A stretch of DNA of 64,000 nucleotides from Phytophthora colocasiae (taxonomy: Eukaryota; Oomycota; Peronosporomycetes; Peronosporales; Peronosporaceae): the NCBI GenBank assembly GCA_018806915.1, contig JAGKQI010000090.1, positions 310,001 to 374,000 of the forward strand, written 5' to 3'. Both the position numbers and the translations under genes were made by a program. Under the pieces are notes generated by a model, which worked only from the letters and a program-made list of their open reading frames with translations, was not told the origin of the DNA and did not search any database. Shown piece after piece: positions 1-8,838 of this stretch. The stretch's first letter is position 1. Every line of letters begins with the position of its first letter.

Positions 1-1147
1 GTGAACTGCAATAAGTTGAGTTTTCAAGCCTACTAATGCTGTCACGGACACCAACGACGCATGTCCTCCACACGTTTTAGCGAGCGCGTATTTTGACCTA
101 CACAGGAGTAAAAAACTACCGATAGTCGTTGCCACCGAACTCGTGAGCATTCGGCTGCTCCATGGTCAGGTTTATCAGTTGTACAAGCCTGACAGTTAGT
201 TTGCTCTGAAAATTAATTTAAGCGGAAAGACATGCAGCGCGAGCTTCGTTTTGACATACTACGGTTGTACGTGTTGCGACTGAATGTGACAGTCGAGCCG
301 TTGTCCTCGCTTGCTCAGATTAAGTGCCGTATGTACATATAGAAACGATAACGATCCACTATCGTCGTTGGCCCGAAAAACGCCGTCTTGACAAGCCCCT
401 CGAGGATTGACAAAACGTGCACAAATGATTCCTAAACTGAAAGTAGTGATGCACTACGTGAGTGGCCGAACCAAGCTACGGTACGAACTCGAGAGGCCTT
501 TGTTCCATGGCAAACCAGTACAAAAGGATAGTGTTTATTTGAATTAGTCTATACTAGTCATCTTGTCTGTGCTAAAGCGTAGTCTTTACGAGAACTTAAA
601 GTAAGCACCTTGCACTCCACCACGTGCTACAGTATCGGCGAAAATTAACGAGGTGGGTCTTGCACCAGGCAGACGAGGGCTGGTTCACCTCTGACTTCTG
701 AATTAAAATTTACCACCGAAAATGACTTCAAGCGAGCACGCCGGCATCGATTCAAGTGCACGAAGACTACTACATGTAGTCCAGGAACTCTTTTTTCCAG
801 TCGTACTACTGTAACTCAGGTGCGGTGCCTGTCACAGCTTTGGATGTTAAGTCGATACTATCGACTCGATAGCATGCGAAGTAAAATCTGGGGTGAAGCG
901 CAGAGACCGTGTGGCGCAAACAAAGATTGGTGAGGTTCCAATCCCGCTGACGGGTCTGCGATGGATTGGACGGATTATTGACGCTGTCTGAATCGCTAAA
1001 GAAACGCGCTTGGAGTGCGCCCCAAGCACCTGTGCTACGAGTCAAACCAACGATCTTAATCTTTAACCGCCTCTTGCGTGTGAATGCCACGGTGACAAGT
1101 TTTTCTCATGGACCAGGATTTGACATGGTTTTAGACGGCCTCTACTC
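1..1147. other. intergenic, no gene seen
   Basis: No open frame here has recognisable protein features. The short frames between 806 and 1187 overlap one another on both strands and look random. The right end is the upstream region of the first aquaporin gene. Confidence 0.6.
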
Positions 1148-1163
1148 GCTCATTCTCCATTCT
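1148..1163 (+). promoter_or_regulatory. oomycete Inr+FPR core promoter of aquaporin 1
   Basis: GCTCATTCTCCATTCT closely fits the oomycete initiator plus flanking promoter region (GCTCATTYYNCAWTTT). It lies about 40-50 bases before the ATG at 1202, the usual distance for short oomycete leaders. The transcription start itself is inferred. Confidence 0.7.
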
Positions 1164-1201
1164 CCTCCTTCGAGATCAAATAGCTAGTAATTCAACTTCC
1201 A

Positions 1202-2098
1202 ATGGCGACTTCAATCCAAGACCACGACGCTGCCGACAAGGTCGAAAGTGGCTACGGGGGGATGCCCGACACTCCCAAGGCTACAACGTTCGTGCCGACG
1301 GAGCGCACGGGTCTGGCCCGTTTCGCAGTCAAGAGCGTCCACATGCGCGAGTGCTTCGCCGAGTTCCTCGGTACCTTCGTCATGATCGTCTTCGGCATGG
1401 GCGTCAACAACCAAGTGACCAACTCGAAAGAAGCCAACGGCACGTGGCTCAGCATCAACATGTGCTGGGGTATCGGCGTGCTCATCGGCGTCTACTGCTC
1501 CGAGGGTATCAGCGGAGCCAACCTCAACACGGCCGTCACCCTGGCTCACTGCGTCTATGGTCGCTTGCCGTGGTGGAAGGCACCGGGTTACATGATCTCT
1601 CAACTGTTAGGCGCCTTCTGCGGTGCATTCGTCATCTACGTCATGCAGTACCAGAACCTGAACGTGGTGGACCCGAAGCGTGAAACCACACAGAGCAGTT
1701 GGTCCACGTACCCTAGCGACAACATCTCGAACTACACGGCGTTCTACACTGAGTTCATCGGCACGGCCATGCTCGTGTTGAGCATCTACGCCATCACGGA
1801 CAAGCGCAACCGTCCGGCCGGTCCCGTGGGCTCTGCGTTCGCCTTCTGCCTCATGATCATGGCTCTCGGTATGGCGTTCGGCATGAACACGGGTTACGCC
1901 GTGAACCCTGCTCGTGACTTTGGTCCTCGGTTGTTCACTTTCTGTGCTGGTTGGGGTTCAAAGGTGTTCACGACGCGCAACTACTACTTCTGGATCCCTA
2001 TTGTTGCGGACCTGATGGGCGGTGTTGCCGGTGCAGGTCTGTATCGGTTGTTGGTTGAGATCCACCACCCTCCCCTTCAGGAAGTCCCGCAGTTTTAA
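1202..2098 (+). CDS. aquaglyceroporin-like MIP channel (diverged copy)
   Basis: A 298-residue major intrinsic protein, predicted to be a six-helix membrane channel for water, glycerol or similar small solutes. The second-half signature is intact: Asn235-Pro-Ala-Arg-Asp239, where Asp after the NPAR is typical of glycerol facilitators. In the first half the expected NPA reads Asn109-Thr-Ala (GANLNTAV). The N-terminal ~45 residues are hydrophilic and likely cytoplasmic. The ATG at 1202 follows an oomycete core promoter and no intron is needed. The protein is clearly paralogous to the three genes that follow; the long stretch from residue ~45 to ~250 is nearly the same, while both tails differ. 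Substrate cannot be told from sequence. Confidence 0.93.
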   Translation: MATSIQDHDAADKVESGYGGMPDTPKATTFVPTERTGLARFAVKSVHMRECFAEFLGTFVMIVFGMGVNNQVTNSKEANGTWLSINMCWGIGVLIGVYCSEGISGANLNTAVTLAHCVYGRLPWWKAPGYMISQLLGAFCGAFVIYVMQYQNLNVVDPKRETTQSSWSTYPSDNISNYTAFYTEFIGTAMLVLSIYAITDKRNRPAGPVGSAFAFCLMIMALGMAFGMNTGYAVNPARDFGPRLFTFCAGWGSKVFTTRNYYFWIPIVADLMGGVAGAGLYRLLVEIHHPPLQEVPQF

Positions 2099-2586
2099 AA
2101 AATTATTAGTTGAACAAATTGAAGTGTTGATTGTACCTAAGAGGCTGCATTACGACAACTTGCATATGCGTCTGCTGCTGACGCGCTTGATGAAAACTTG
2201 GAGATAGCAGAAACTACGGCATTAAAATGCTTGAAACGCTTCTGCCGTGCTTTCATCGCGAGGTATGGCAGACTAAGATTGTTGAGGCCGTCGCAGAAAC
2301 AACTTACTTTTTTGGCACTGCAACTTCGGGTCCCCTGGTTCTCTCAACGATATCAACGTTCTGGACCAGTCTCCATTGTTTCAAGATTTTCTACAGGGTA
2401 CTGCTCCTCGTGTCGAGTTCATGATATCTGGTGCGTTATGCTCCTGCAACACAGTTGGAATTAGAGACTAGGAAATCTGTCACACAACTAGCGGTAGCTT
2501 GCAATCGAGGCTACCATCACAGCAATGACTTCAGCGAAGTGAATGGCATAAAAACATAGGATCACGAGAAGTTTAAACTCTATTAC
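2099..2586. other. spacer between convergent aquaporin genes
   Basis: Holds the 3' ends of two convergent aquaporin genes. Short frames at 2198-2464 show no family features and I do not call them. Confidence 0.5.
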
Positions 2587-2607
2587 AGTCAATCTATCGG
2601 GTTAGCC

Positions 2608-3516
2608 TTACTGTCGAGACTGAGGTTGAGGCTGCGGGTGGTGCATCTCCACCATCACACGGTACAAACCCGCACCAGCCACGCCGCCACACAACGGAGC
2701 CACGATCGGGATCCAGAAGTAGTGGTTGCGCAGCGTGAACACCTTCGAGCCCCAGCCAGCGCAAAACGTGAACAACCGAGGACCGAAGTCGCGAGCAGGG
2801 TTGATAGCGTAACCCGTGTTCATGCCGAACGCCATGCCCAACGCCCAGATGAGCAGACAGAAGGCGAATGGAGAACCCACGGGACCGGCAGACTTGTTGC
2901 GCTTGTCCGTGATGGCGTAGACGCCCAGCACCAGCATGGCCGTGCCGATGAACTCGGTGTAGAACGCCGTGTAGTTCGAGATGTTGTCGCTAGGGTACGT
3001 GGACCAACTTCCCTGCGTGGTTTCACGGTTCGGGTCCACCACGTTCAGGTTCTGATACTGCATGACGTAGATGACGAAGGCACCGCAGAAGGCGCCTAAC
3101 AGTTGAGAGATCATGTAACCCGGTGCCTTCCACCACGGCAGGCGACCATAGACGCAGTGAGCCAGAGTGACGGCCGTGTTGAGGTTGGCTCCGCTGATAC
3201 CCTCGGAGCAGTAGACGCCGATGAGCACACCGATACCCCAGCACATGTTGATGCTGAGCCACGTGCCGTTCTTCTCCTCCGAGTTGACGACCTGGTTGTT
3301 GACGCCCATGCCGAAGACGATCATGACGAAGGTGCCGAGGAACTCGGCCAGGCACTCGCGCATGTGGACGCTCTGCACGGCGTAGCGCGAGATGGTCTTG
3401 CCCTGTGACGCGGAGCCGGTCTTGGGTGTCTGTGGTGCGTCGACGTATCCCGTCTCGACCTTGTCGATGAGCTCGTCGTAGGAGATGGGAATGACAGTGT
3501 CTTGCTTGGAAGTCAT
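2608..3516 (-). CDS. aquaglyceroporin-like MIP channel, copy A
   Basis: A 302-residue MIP channel with the same pore motifs as its neighbours: Asn-Thr-Ala in the first half (ISGANLNTAV) and Asn-Pro-Ala-Arg-Asp in the second (GYAINPARDF). The C-terminus is rich in Gln and Pro. The protein differs from copy B at only two noticed residues (Val8 for Ala8, and Ser for Pro near the C-terminus). Duplication with B includes about 150 bp upstream and about 20 bp of 3' flank. The upstream match stops inside the core promoter, so this copy keeps the FPR half (CTGCATTTC) but lacks the GCTCATT initiator of B and C. Expression may therefore differ. Confidence 0.92.
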   Translation of the reverse strand: MTSKQDTVIPISYDELIDKVETGYVDAPQTPKTGSASQGKTISRYAVQSVHMRECLAEFLGTFVMIVFGMGVNNQVVNSEEKNGTWLSINMCWGIGVLIGVYCSEGISGANLNTAVTLAHCVYGRLPWWKAPGYMISQLLGAFCGAFVIYVMQYQNLNVVDPNRETTQGSWSTYPSDNISNYTAFYTEFIGTAMLVLGVYAITDKRNKSAGPVGSPFAFCLLIWALGMAFGMNTGYAINPARDFGPRLFTFCAGWGSKVFTLRNHYFWIPIVAPLCGGVAGAGLYRVMVEMHHPQPQPQSRQ

Positions 3517-3666
3517 GTCGTTGAAGGAGGAATGTACTTGTTTGGATGTGGAATGTACAATGGATGCAGGTCACTACTACTACTCGCGATGGAGTGAAGT
3601 GAGTCAGTGAGTGCGTCGGTTGGTTGGTTGGTTGTTGACTTGACCGGTTGACGGTGAAATGCAGAA
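3517..3666 (-). promoter_or_regulatory. 5' region of copy A with truncated core promoter
   Basis: Nearly identical to 5961-6110 upstream of copy B, then abruptly different. On the minus strand CTGCATTTC (3656-3664) is kept. The seven bases that form GCTCATT in copies B and C are replaced by unrelated sequence. The duplication breakpoint thus falls inside the Inr/FPR element. Confidence 0.65.
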
Positions 3667-5030
3667 AGACTGGAACTAGCTAGTCATGCCTTGCTGTGGG
3701 TGTCTGTGCAAGCAAGTGTGTGACTTTTGGTAGATTAATTGCGAGTCGGATTGAGAGCGCGTGTCTACCTCAATCGACCCGACCGGTTTGCCCAGTCGTT
3801 CGAGACTGAGCGCTCACAATCCCGCTCGGTGAATCGAGCCGAGCCAGAGGATCGAGCCGCCCGATTTGTTTGTTAATTCACGTTAATTCACGCCTGGCTG
3901 CTCGTTTTTTTGTGGGGGATCATGTCACGTGGCCGATTTTATATAAACGACAGAACAAGCAAAATATCTTTGACTGTGAAGATTGCTACAGGAATGGTAG
4001 CTGCTGGTGTTGGCTTTCAACATTGTTTTGTTTTTCTTATAGATTGGCTTATGGTCGTGTTGAATCAACTCTGTTGCTACGTTAAACACTATTACAAAAA
4101 CCTATCGCGCGTTGCTCAATTCAAGAGCAACGATAATCTTTGCACTGATCCAGTACATGTATGCCGTGGTGTGGACGTGTCGGCAGGCCAGGTAGATGCT
4201 TGGAAAAGTGCAACTCCGGAGACTAAAACGACCACCGGAACGATCTCAAAACTGGTCCTGCGTCGGCCGGATTGGACTCGGAGTCGGAATCAAACTGAAT
4301 GGAGGTGAATTCTACTTGGCCGTGTCGTTGTAACCGCGCGTTGAGTCGTGATCGTGATCATCGATAGCCACTGGCGGACGTGGGCGACATGTTGGGTGGT
4401 CTTGGCCTGGGCGAACGAAGGAACGTATGGGCGGGTGGGTTCTGCGCTACTATGCGAGTTTGGCACCTGAGCAAGCAATGCTTAGCGAGCACAAGTAAGC
4501 GATCAGACTCGGATTCCTTTGTTGTCATTGACGCCACGAGTGGGTTTCAGCCCTGCAATGCCAATCTCCTTCTCACCGTTACCGTTCTCAACGCTGTGGT
4601 TTTCTCGTGTCGTATATTCATATCCATGTTATCTCGCTCCACTTTCCTCCTTATTAATCAGCAGATTGAATTTTAATCTACGAACCACACCTTTCGAAGT
4701 GACCGCACGGCGTCGAGCAACCACCGGCAATTGTCGTACAGTTCGGGATCGATGTGAAACTATCGCTAACTCTACACGATCGGCCTTGTCCGATCATACA
4801 GTTCGCATTGGTCTACTACTTCAAGTATTATAGACTACTAATACTCGCCGTCGACTGGTATCAAAGACCGACTGGTCAGACTAACCGAGTCAGTTGGTGT
4901 TCTTACCGACAGACATTGGTCCTGTTTGCGAAGTTCATCTAGCAAATGTTCGTCAAATTTACGTATTCTTCAACAATATTCAGATCGGTCAACAAGAAAA
5001 CCATGAACTCCATTGCAATTTTGGTATTTT
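3667..5030. other. spacer between aquaporin copies A and B
   Basis: No convincing gene. It contains small direct repeats (TTAATTCACG twice at about 3872-3892) and, at 3720-3870, several GAGCC/CGAGCC words also seen at 6230-6270. Overlapping frames at 3870-4308 and 4380-4942 lack protein features. Confidence 0.5.
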
Positions 5031-5051
5031 AGTCTATCTATCTAGTTAACC

Positions 5052-5960
5052 TTACTGTCGAGGCTGAGGTTGAGGCTGCGGGTGGTGCATCTCCACCATC
5101 ACACGGTACAAACCCGCACCAGCCACGCCGCCACACAACGGAGCCACGATCGGGATCCAGAAGTAGTGGTTGCGCAGCGTGAACACCTTCGAGCCCCAGC
5201 CAGCACAGAAAGTGAACAACCGAGGACCGAAGTCGCGGGCAGGGTTGATAGCGTAACCTGTGTTCATGCCGAACGCCATGCCCAACGCCCAGATGAGCAG
5301 ACAGAAGGCGAATGGAGAACCCACGGGACCGGCAGACTTGTTGCGCTTGTCCGTGATGGCGTAGACGCCCAGCACCAGCATGGCCGTGCCGATGAACTCG
5401 GTGTAGAACGCCGTGTAGTTCGAGATGTTGTCGCTAGGGTACGTGGACCAACTTCCCTGCGTGGTTTCACGGTTCGGGTCCACCACGTTCAGGTTCTGAT
5501 ACTGCATGACGTAGATGACGAAGGCACCGCAGAAGGCGCCTAACAGTTGAGAGATCATGTAACCCGGTGCCTTCCACCACGGCAGGCGACCATAGACGCA
5601 GTGAGCCAGAGTGACGGCCGTGTTGAGGTTGGCTCCGCTGATACCCTCGGAGCAGTAGACGCCGATGAGCACACCGATACCCCAGCACATGTTGATGCTG
5701 AGCCACGTGCCGTTCTTCTCCTCCGAGTTGACGACCTGGTTGTTGACGCCCATGCCGAAGACGATCATGACGAAGGTGCCGAGGAACTCGGCCAGGCACT
5801 CGCGCATGTGGACGCTCTGCACGGCGTAGCGCGAGATGGTCTTGCCCTGTGACGCGGAGCCGGTCTTGGGTGTCTGTGGTGCGTCGACGTATCCCGTCTC
5901 GACCTTGTCGATGAGCTCGTCGTAGGAGATGGGAATGGCAGTGTCTTGCTTGGAAGTCAT
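5052..5960 (-). CDS. aquaglyceroporin-like MIP channel, copy B
   Basis: A 302-residue MIP channel, near-identical to copies A and C, with Asn-Thr-Ala and Asn-Pro-Ala-Arg-Asp pore motifs. It is divergently oriented to copy C across a 0.7-kb spacer and lies in the left arm of the inverted repeat. A consensus core promoter sits at 6100-6115. Around 5198-5215 it carries three clustered substitutions relative to A and C that all match the diverged gene at 1202-2098, which suggests a short gene-conversion tract. The ATG is shared by all copies and preceded by a conserved leader. Confidence 0.92.
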   Translation of the reverse strand: MTSKQDTAIPISYDELIDKVETGYVDAPQTPKTGSASQGKTISRYAVQSVHMRECLAEFLGTFVMIVFGMGVNNQVVNSEEKNGTWLSINMCWGIGVLIGVYCSEGISGANLNTAVTLAHCVYGRLPWWKAPGYMISQLLGAFCGAFVIYVMQYQNLNVVDPNRETTQGSWSTYPSDNISNYTAFYTEFIGTAMLVLGVYAITDKRNKSAGPVGSPFAFCLLIWALGMAFGMNTGYAINPARDFGPRLFTFCAGWGSKVFTLRNHYFWIPIVAPLCGGVAGAGLYRVMVEMHHPQPQPQPRQ

Positions 5961-6099
5961 GTCGTTGAAGGGGGAATGTACTTGTTTGGATGTGGAATGT
6001 ACAATGGATGCAGGTCACTACTACTACTCGCGATGGAGTGAAGTGAGTCAGTGAGTGCGTCGGTTGGTTGGTTGGTTGTTGACTTGACCGGTTGACGGT

Positions 6100-6115
6100 G
6101 AAATGCAGAATGAGC
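6100..6115 (-). promoter_or_regulatory. Inr+FPR core promoter of aquaporin copy B
   Basis: On the minus strand the site reads GCTCATTCTGCATTTC, a full match to the oomycete core promoter consensus. It lies 140 bases before the start codon. Confidence 0.75.
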
Positions 6116-6545
6116 AACTTGTCTATCTTGCCTTCCACTCCCACGCAATTAAACGGAGATTAATGGTCTGATTACCACTGGCATTTTTTTTCTGCTTGGG
6201 GGACATTCGGATTGCGTGTCTTTCGACGCGAATCCAGTCGAGCCAAAACCGGCTCGAGCCGAGCTGGGTGGCTCGAAACTCAAATGTGACAGGGCAGAAT
6301 ATTGCCAGGCAATGCCAGTAGAAATTGCCACTACACTAAGACGCAAAGTTAACTCTCCGTAAGAGCCCCATCAACAAACATGTAGCATGAAGAACGCCCA
6401 GGCAAGTCGGCGTCTTGAGTCTTGTCGGCAAAACAAGTTTCGCAACGCTGTTTGTACCAACCCTAGTAATGAAGAGGTACCGCTGCAACGGTACCTCGTC
6501 AGGTAGACGACTTGGATCGGGTTGATGTCACCGCCGAAAAGCGAG

Positions 6546-7259
6546 AGCGTTCGTCAATCGATTAAATTGGGCGCTGATGATCTCCCACATGACACTAATT
6601 TGAGCTCGTTGCCCAAGTAGTGTTGTGGTATCGCTGCTGACTAAAACAATATCTGGATAGACACGACAAGTTTGGTGTGGTTGCTCTGTTAGTACATACA
6701 GTTGTATCAGCACATTTTGTCAACGGGTCGCCACAACAATTGCGGCCATCAGAGTGGATTCACTTCAGCTTCTTTCTGAGCAAGCGAGGGTAGTGCCGCT
6801 TCGTCGCCACTTTGCATGCCCCGTGTCTATGCTGTTTAACTCGACTCGAGTCTCGAGTCTGGATCGGACCCTGCTTTTCCCCATACTGAAGTCAGTGAAA
6901 TCACAGTCTGTGATGCTCGCAGATAATTCTTCCTGCCATTTAAGACATGGTTTGCTCCGAAACTTTTGCCGATTAAGCGGTGCCGAACGCGACATCATCC
7001 AGATCTTAGTGGAATTATGTGCTTGGAGTTAGGTTGCACGTGTGGCAGATATGGTGCGGAGATCTTCAACTTTTACGGTTTAGCTACCTGGTCTTTATTT
7101 CATCATTTACTAGTGCTAAGGACTGTCAAGCCCTTCTCAATGATTTTCACTCAGTAGGGTGTCACCCTTGGCTTCCAGCCCAGAATCTCGGTTTGCCTAC
7201 CCATGGCTGCCCATAAGGTTGGCTACAAAGCTGGAGAACCGCCAACAAGACTCGAATCA
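6546..7259. other. unique spacer between inverted repeat arms
   Basis: Central loop of the palindrome. Short overlapping frames exist on both strands (6754-7216), but none shows protein family features. Confidence 0.5.
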
Positions 7260-8735
7260 CTTTTCGGCCGATCCAAGTCGTTGTCTACCTGACAGAAATT
7301 AATGCGCTCGTTGCAGCGGTACCTCTTCATTACTAGGGTTGGTACAAACAGCGTTGCGAAACTTGTTTTGCCGACAAGACTCAAGACGCCGACTTGCCTG
7401 GGCGTTCTTCATGCTACATGTTTGTTGATGGGGCTCTTACGGAGAGTTAACTTTGCGTCTTAGTGTAGTGGCAATTTCTACTGGCATTGCCTGGCAATAT
7501 TCTGCCCTGTCACATTTGAGTTTCGAGCCACCCAGCTCGGCTCGAGCCGGTTTTGGCTCGACTGGATTCGCGTCGAAAGACACGCAATCCGAATGTCCCC
7601 CAAGCAGAAAAAAAATGCCAGTGGTAATCAGACCATTAATCTCCGTTTAATTGCGTGGGAGTGGAAGGCAAGATAGACAAGTTGCTCATTCTGCATTTCA
7701 CCGTCAACCGGTCAAGTCAACAACCAACCAACCGACGCACTCACTGACTCACTTCACTCCATCGCGAGTAGTAGTAGTGACCTGCATCCATTGTACATTC
7801 CACATCCAAACAAGTACATTCCCCCTTCAACGACATGACTTCCAAGCAAGACACTGCCATTCCCATCTCCTACGACGAGCTCATCGACAAGGTCGAGACG
7901 GGATACGTCGACGCACCACAGACACCCAAGACCGGCTCCGCGTCACAGGGCAAGACCATCTCGCGCTACGCCGTGCAGAGCGTCCACATGCGCGAGTGCC
8001 TGGCCGAGTTCCTCGGCACCTTCGTCATGATCGTCTTCGGCATGGGCGTCAACAACCAGGTCGTCAACTCGGAGGAGAAGAACGGCACGTGGCTCAGCAT
8101 CAACATGTGCTGGGGTATCGGTGTGCTCATCGGCGTCTACTGCTCCGAGGGTATCAGCGGAGCCAACCTCAACACGGCCGTCACTCTGGCTCACTGCGTC
8201 TATGGTCGCCTGCCGTGGTGGAAGGCACCGGGTTACATGATCTCTCAACTGTTAGGCGCCTTCTGCGGTGCCTTCGTCATCTACGTCATGCAGTATCAGA
8301 ACCTGAACGTGGTGGACCCGAACCGTGAAACCACGCAGGGAAGTTGGTCCACGTACCCTAGCGACAACATCTCGAACTACACGGCGTTCTACACCGAGTT
8401 CATCGGCACGGCCATGCTGGTGCTGGGCGTCTACGCCATCACGGACAAGCGCAACAAGTCTGCCGGTCCCGTGGGTTCTCCATTCGCCTTCTGTCTGCTC
8501 ATCTGGGCGTTGGGCATGGCGTTCGGCATGAACACGGGTTACGCTATCAACCCTGCTCGCGACTTCGGTCCTCGGTTGTTCACGTTTTGCGCTGGCTGGG
8601 GCTCGAAGGTGTTCACGCTGCGCAACCACTACTTCTGGATCCCGATCGTGGCTCCGTTGTGTGGCGGCGTGGCTGGTGCGGGTTTGTACCGTGTGATGGT
8701 GGAGATGCCACCCGCAGCCTCAGCCTCGACAGTAA
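7260..8735. repeat. right arm of large inverted repeat (aquaporin copy C)
   Basis: Reverse complement of 5051-6545. Upstream and promoter parts follow copy B. The distal coding part instead matches copy A at positions where A and B differ. The match ends just after the former stop codon. Confidence 0.85.
7684..7699 (+). promoter_or_regulatory. Inr+FPR core promoter of aquaporin copy C
   Basis: GCTCATTCTGCATTTC matches the oomycete consensus fully and mirrors the site of copy B in the opposite arm. Confidence 0.75.
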
Positions 8736-8773
8736 CTAACGTTATACAACCGTTAGCACTACTTACCACTTAA
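7835..8773 (+). CDS. aquaglyceroporin-like MIP channel, copy C (altered C-terminus)
   Basis: A 312-residue MIP channel identical in design to copies A and B up to the last ~12 residues. A two-base deletion after the VMVEM segment shifts the frame. A further in-phase six-base deletion also occurs in the Gln/Pro codons. The tail becomes a new stretch read past the old stop into unique sequence, ending at 8773. The six membrane helices and both pore motifs lie before the change, so the channel is probably functional. The stop lies only 65 bases before the ATG of the giant helicase gene, so this arm ends against that gene's promoter. Confidence 0.9.
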   Translation: MTSKQDTAIPISYDELIDKVETGYVDAPQTPKTGSASQGKTISRYAVQSVHMRECLAEFLGTFVMIVFGMGVNNQVVNSEEKNGTWLSINMCWGIGVLIGVYCSEGISGANLNTAVTLAHCVYGRLPWWKAPGYMISQLLGAFCGAFVIYVMQYQNLNVVDPNRETTQGSWSTYPSDNISNYTAFYTEFIGTAMLVLGVYAITDKRNKSAGPVGSPFAFCLLIWALGMAFGMNTGYAINPARDFGPRLFTFCAGWGSKVFTLRNHYFWIPIVAPLCGGVAGAGLYRVMVEMPPAASASTVTNVIQPLALLTT

Positions 8774-8817
8774 CTTACGTCACTTAACATCAAAGATAAC
8801 TTCAATTTAAATTCGAA

Positions 8818-8833
8818 TTCATTCTCGAATTTT
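8818..8833 (+). promoter_or_regulatory. possible Inr+FPR of the giant helicase gene
   Basis: TTCATTCTCGAATTTT resembles the oomycete core promoter and ends 5 bases before the ATG at 8839. Either the leader is very short or transcription starts further upstream, inside the aquaporin copy C 3' region. Confidence 0.45.
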
Positions 8834-8838
8834 CCGCC

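Larger units (their letters stand above)
5051..6545. repeat. left arm of large inverted repeat (aquaporin copy B)
   Basis: The reverse complement matches 7260-8735. The match covers the whole copy B gene, its promoter and about 430 bp beyond it. It ends with imperfect similarity around the GATCCAAGTC word. A 0.7-kb unique spacer separates the arms. Confidence 0.85.

Noticed and set aside
806..1187. Overlapping open frames of 60-94 codons upstream of the first aquaporin
   Set aside because: They lie on opposite strands over the same bases, have no domain features and fall in the promoter region.
2626..3408. Long open frames antisense to the aquaporins (also at 5070-5852, 7943-8629 and 1211-1603)
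   Set aside because: They mirror codon bias of the real genes, are Arg/His-rich, and have no family features.
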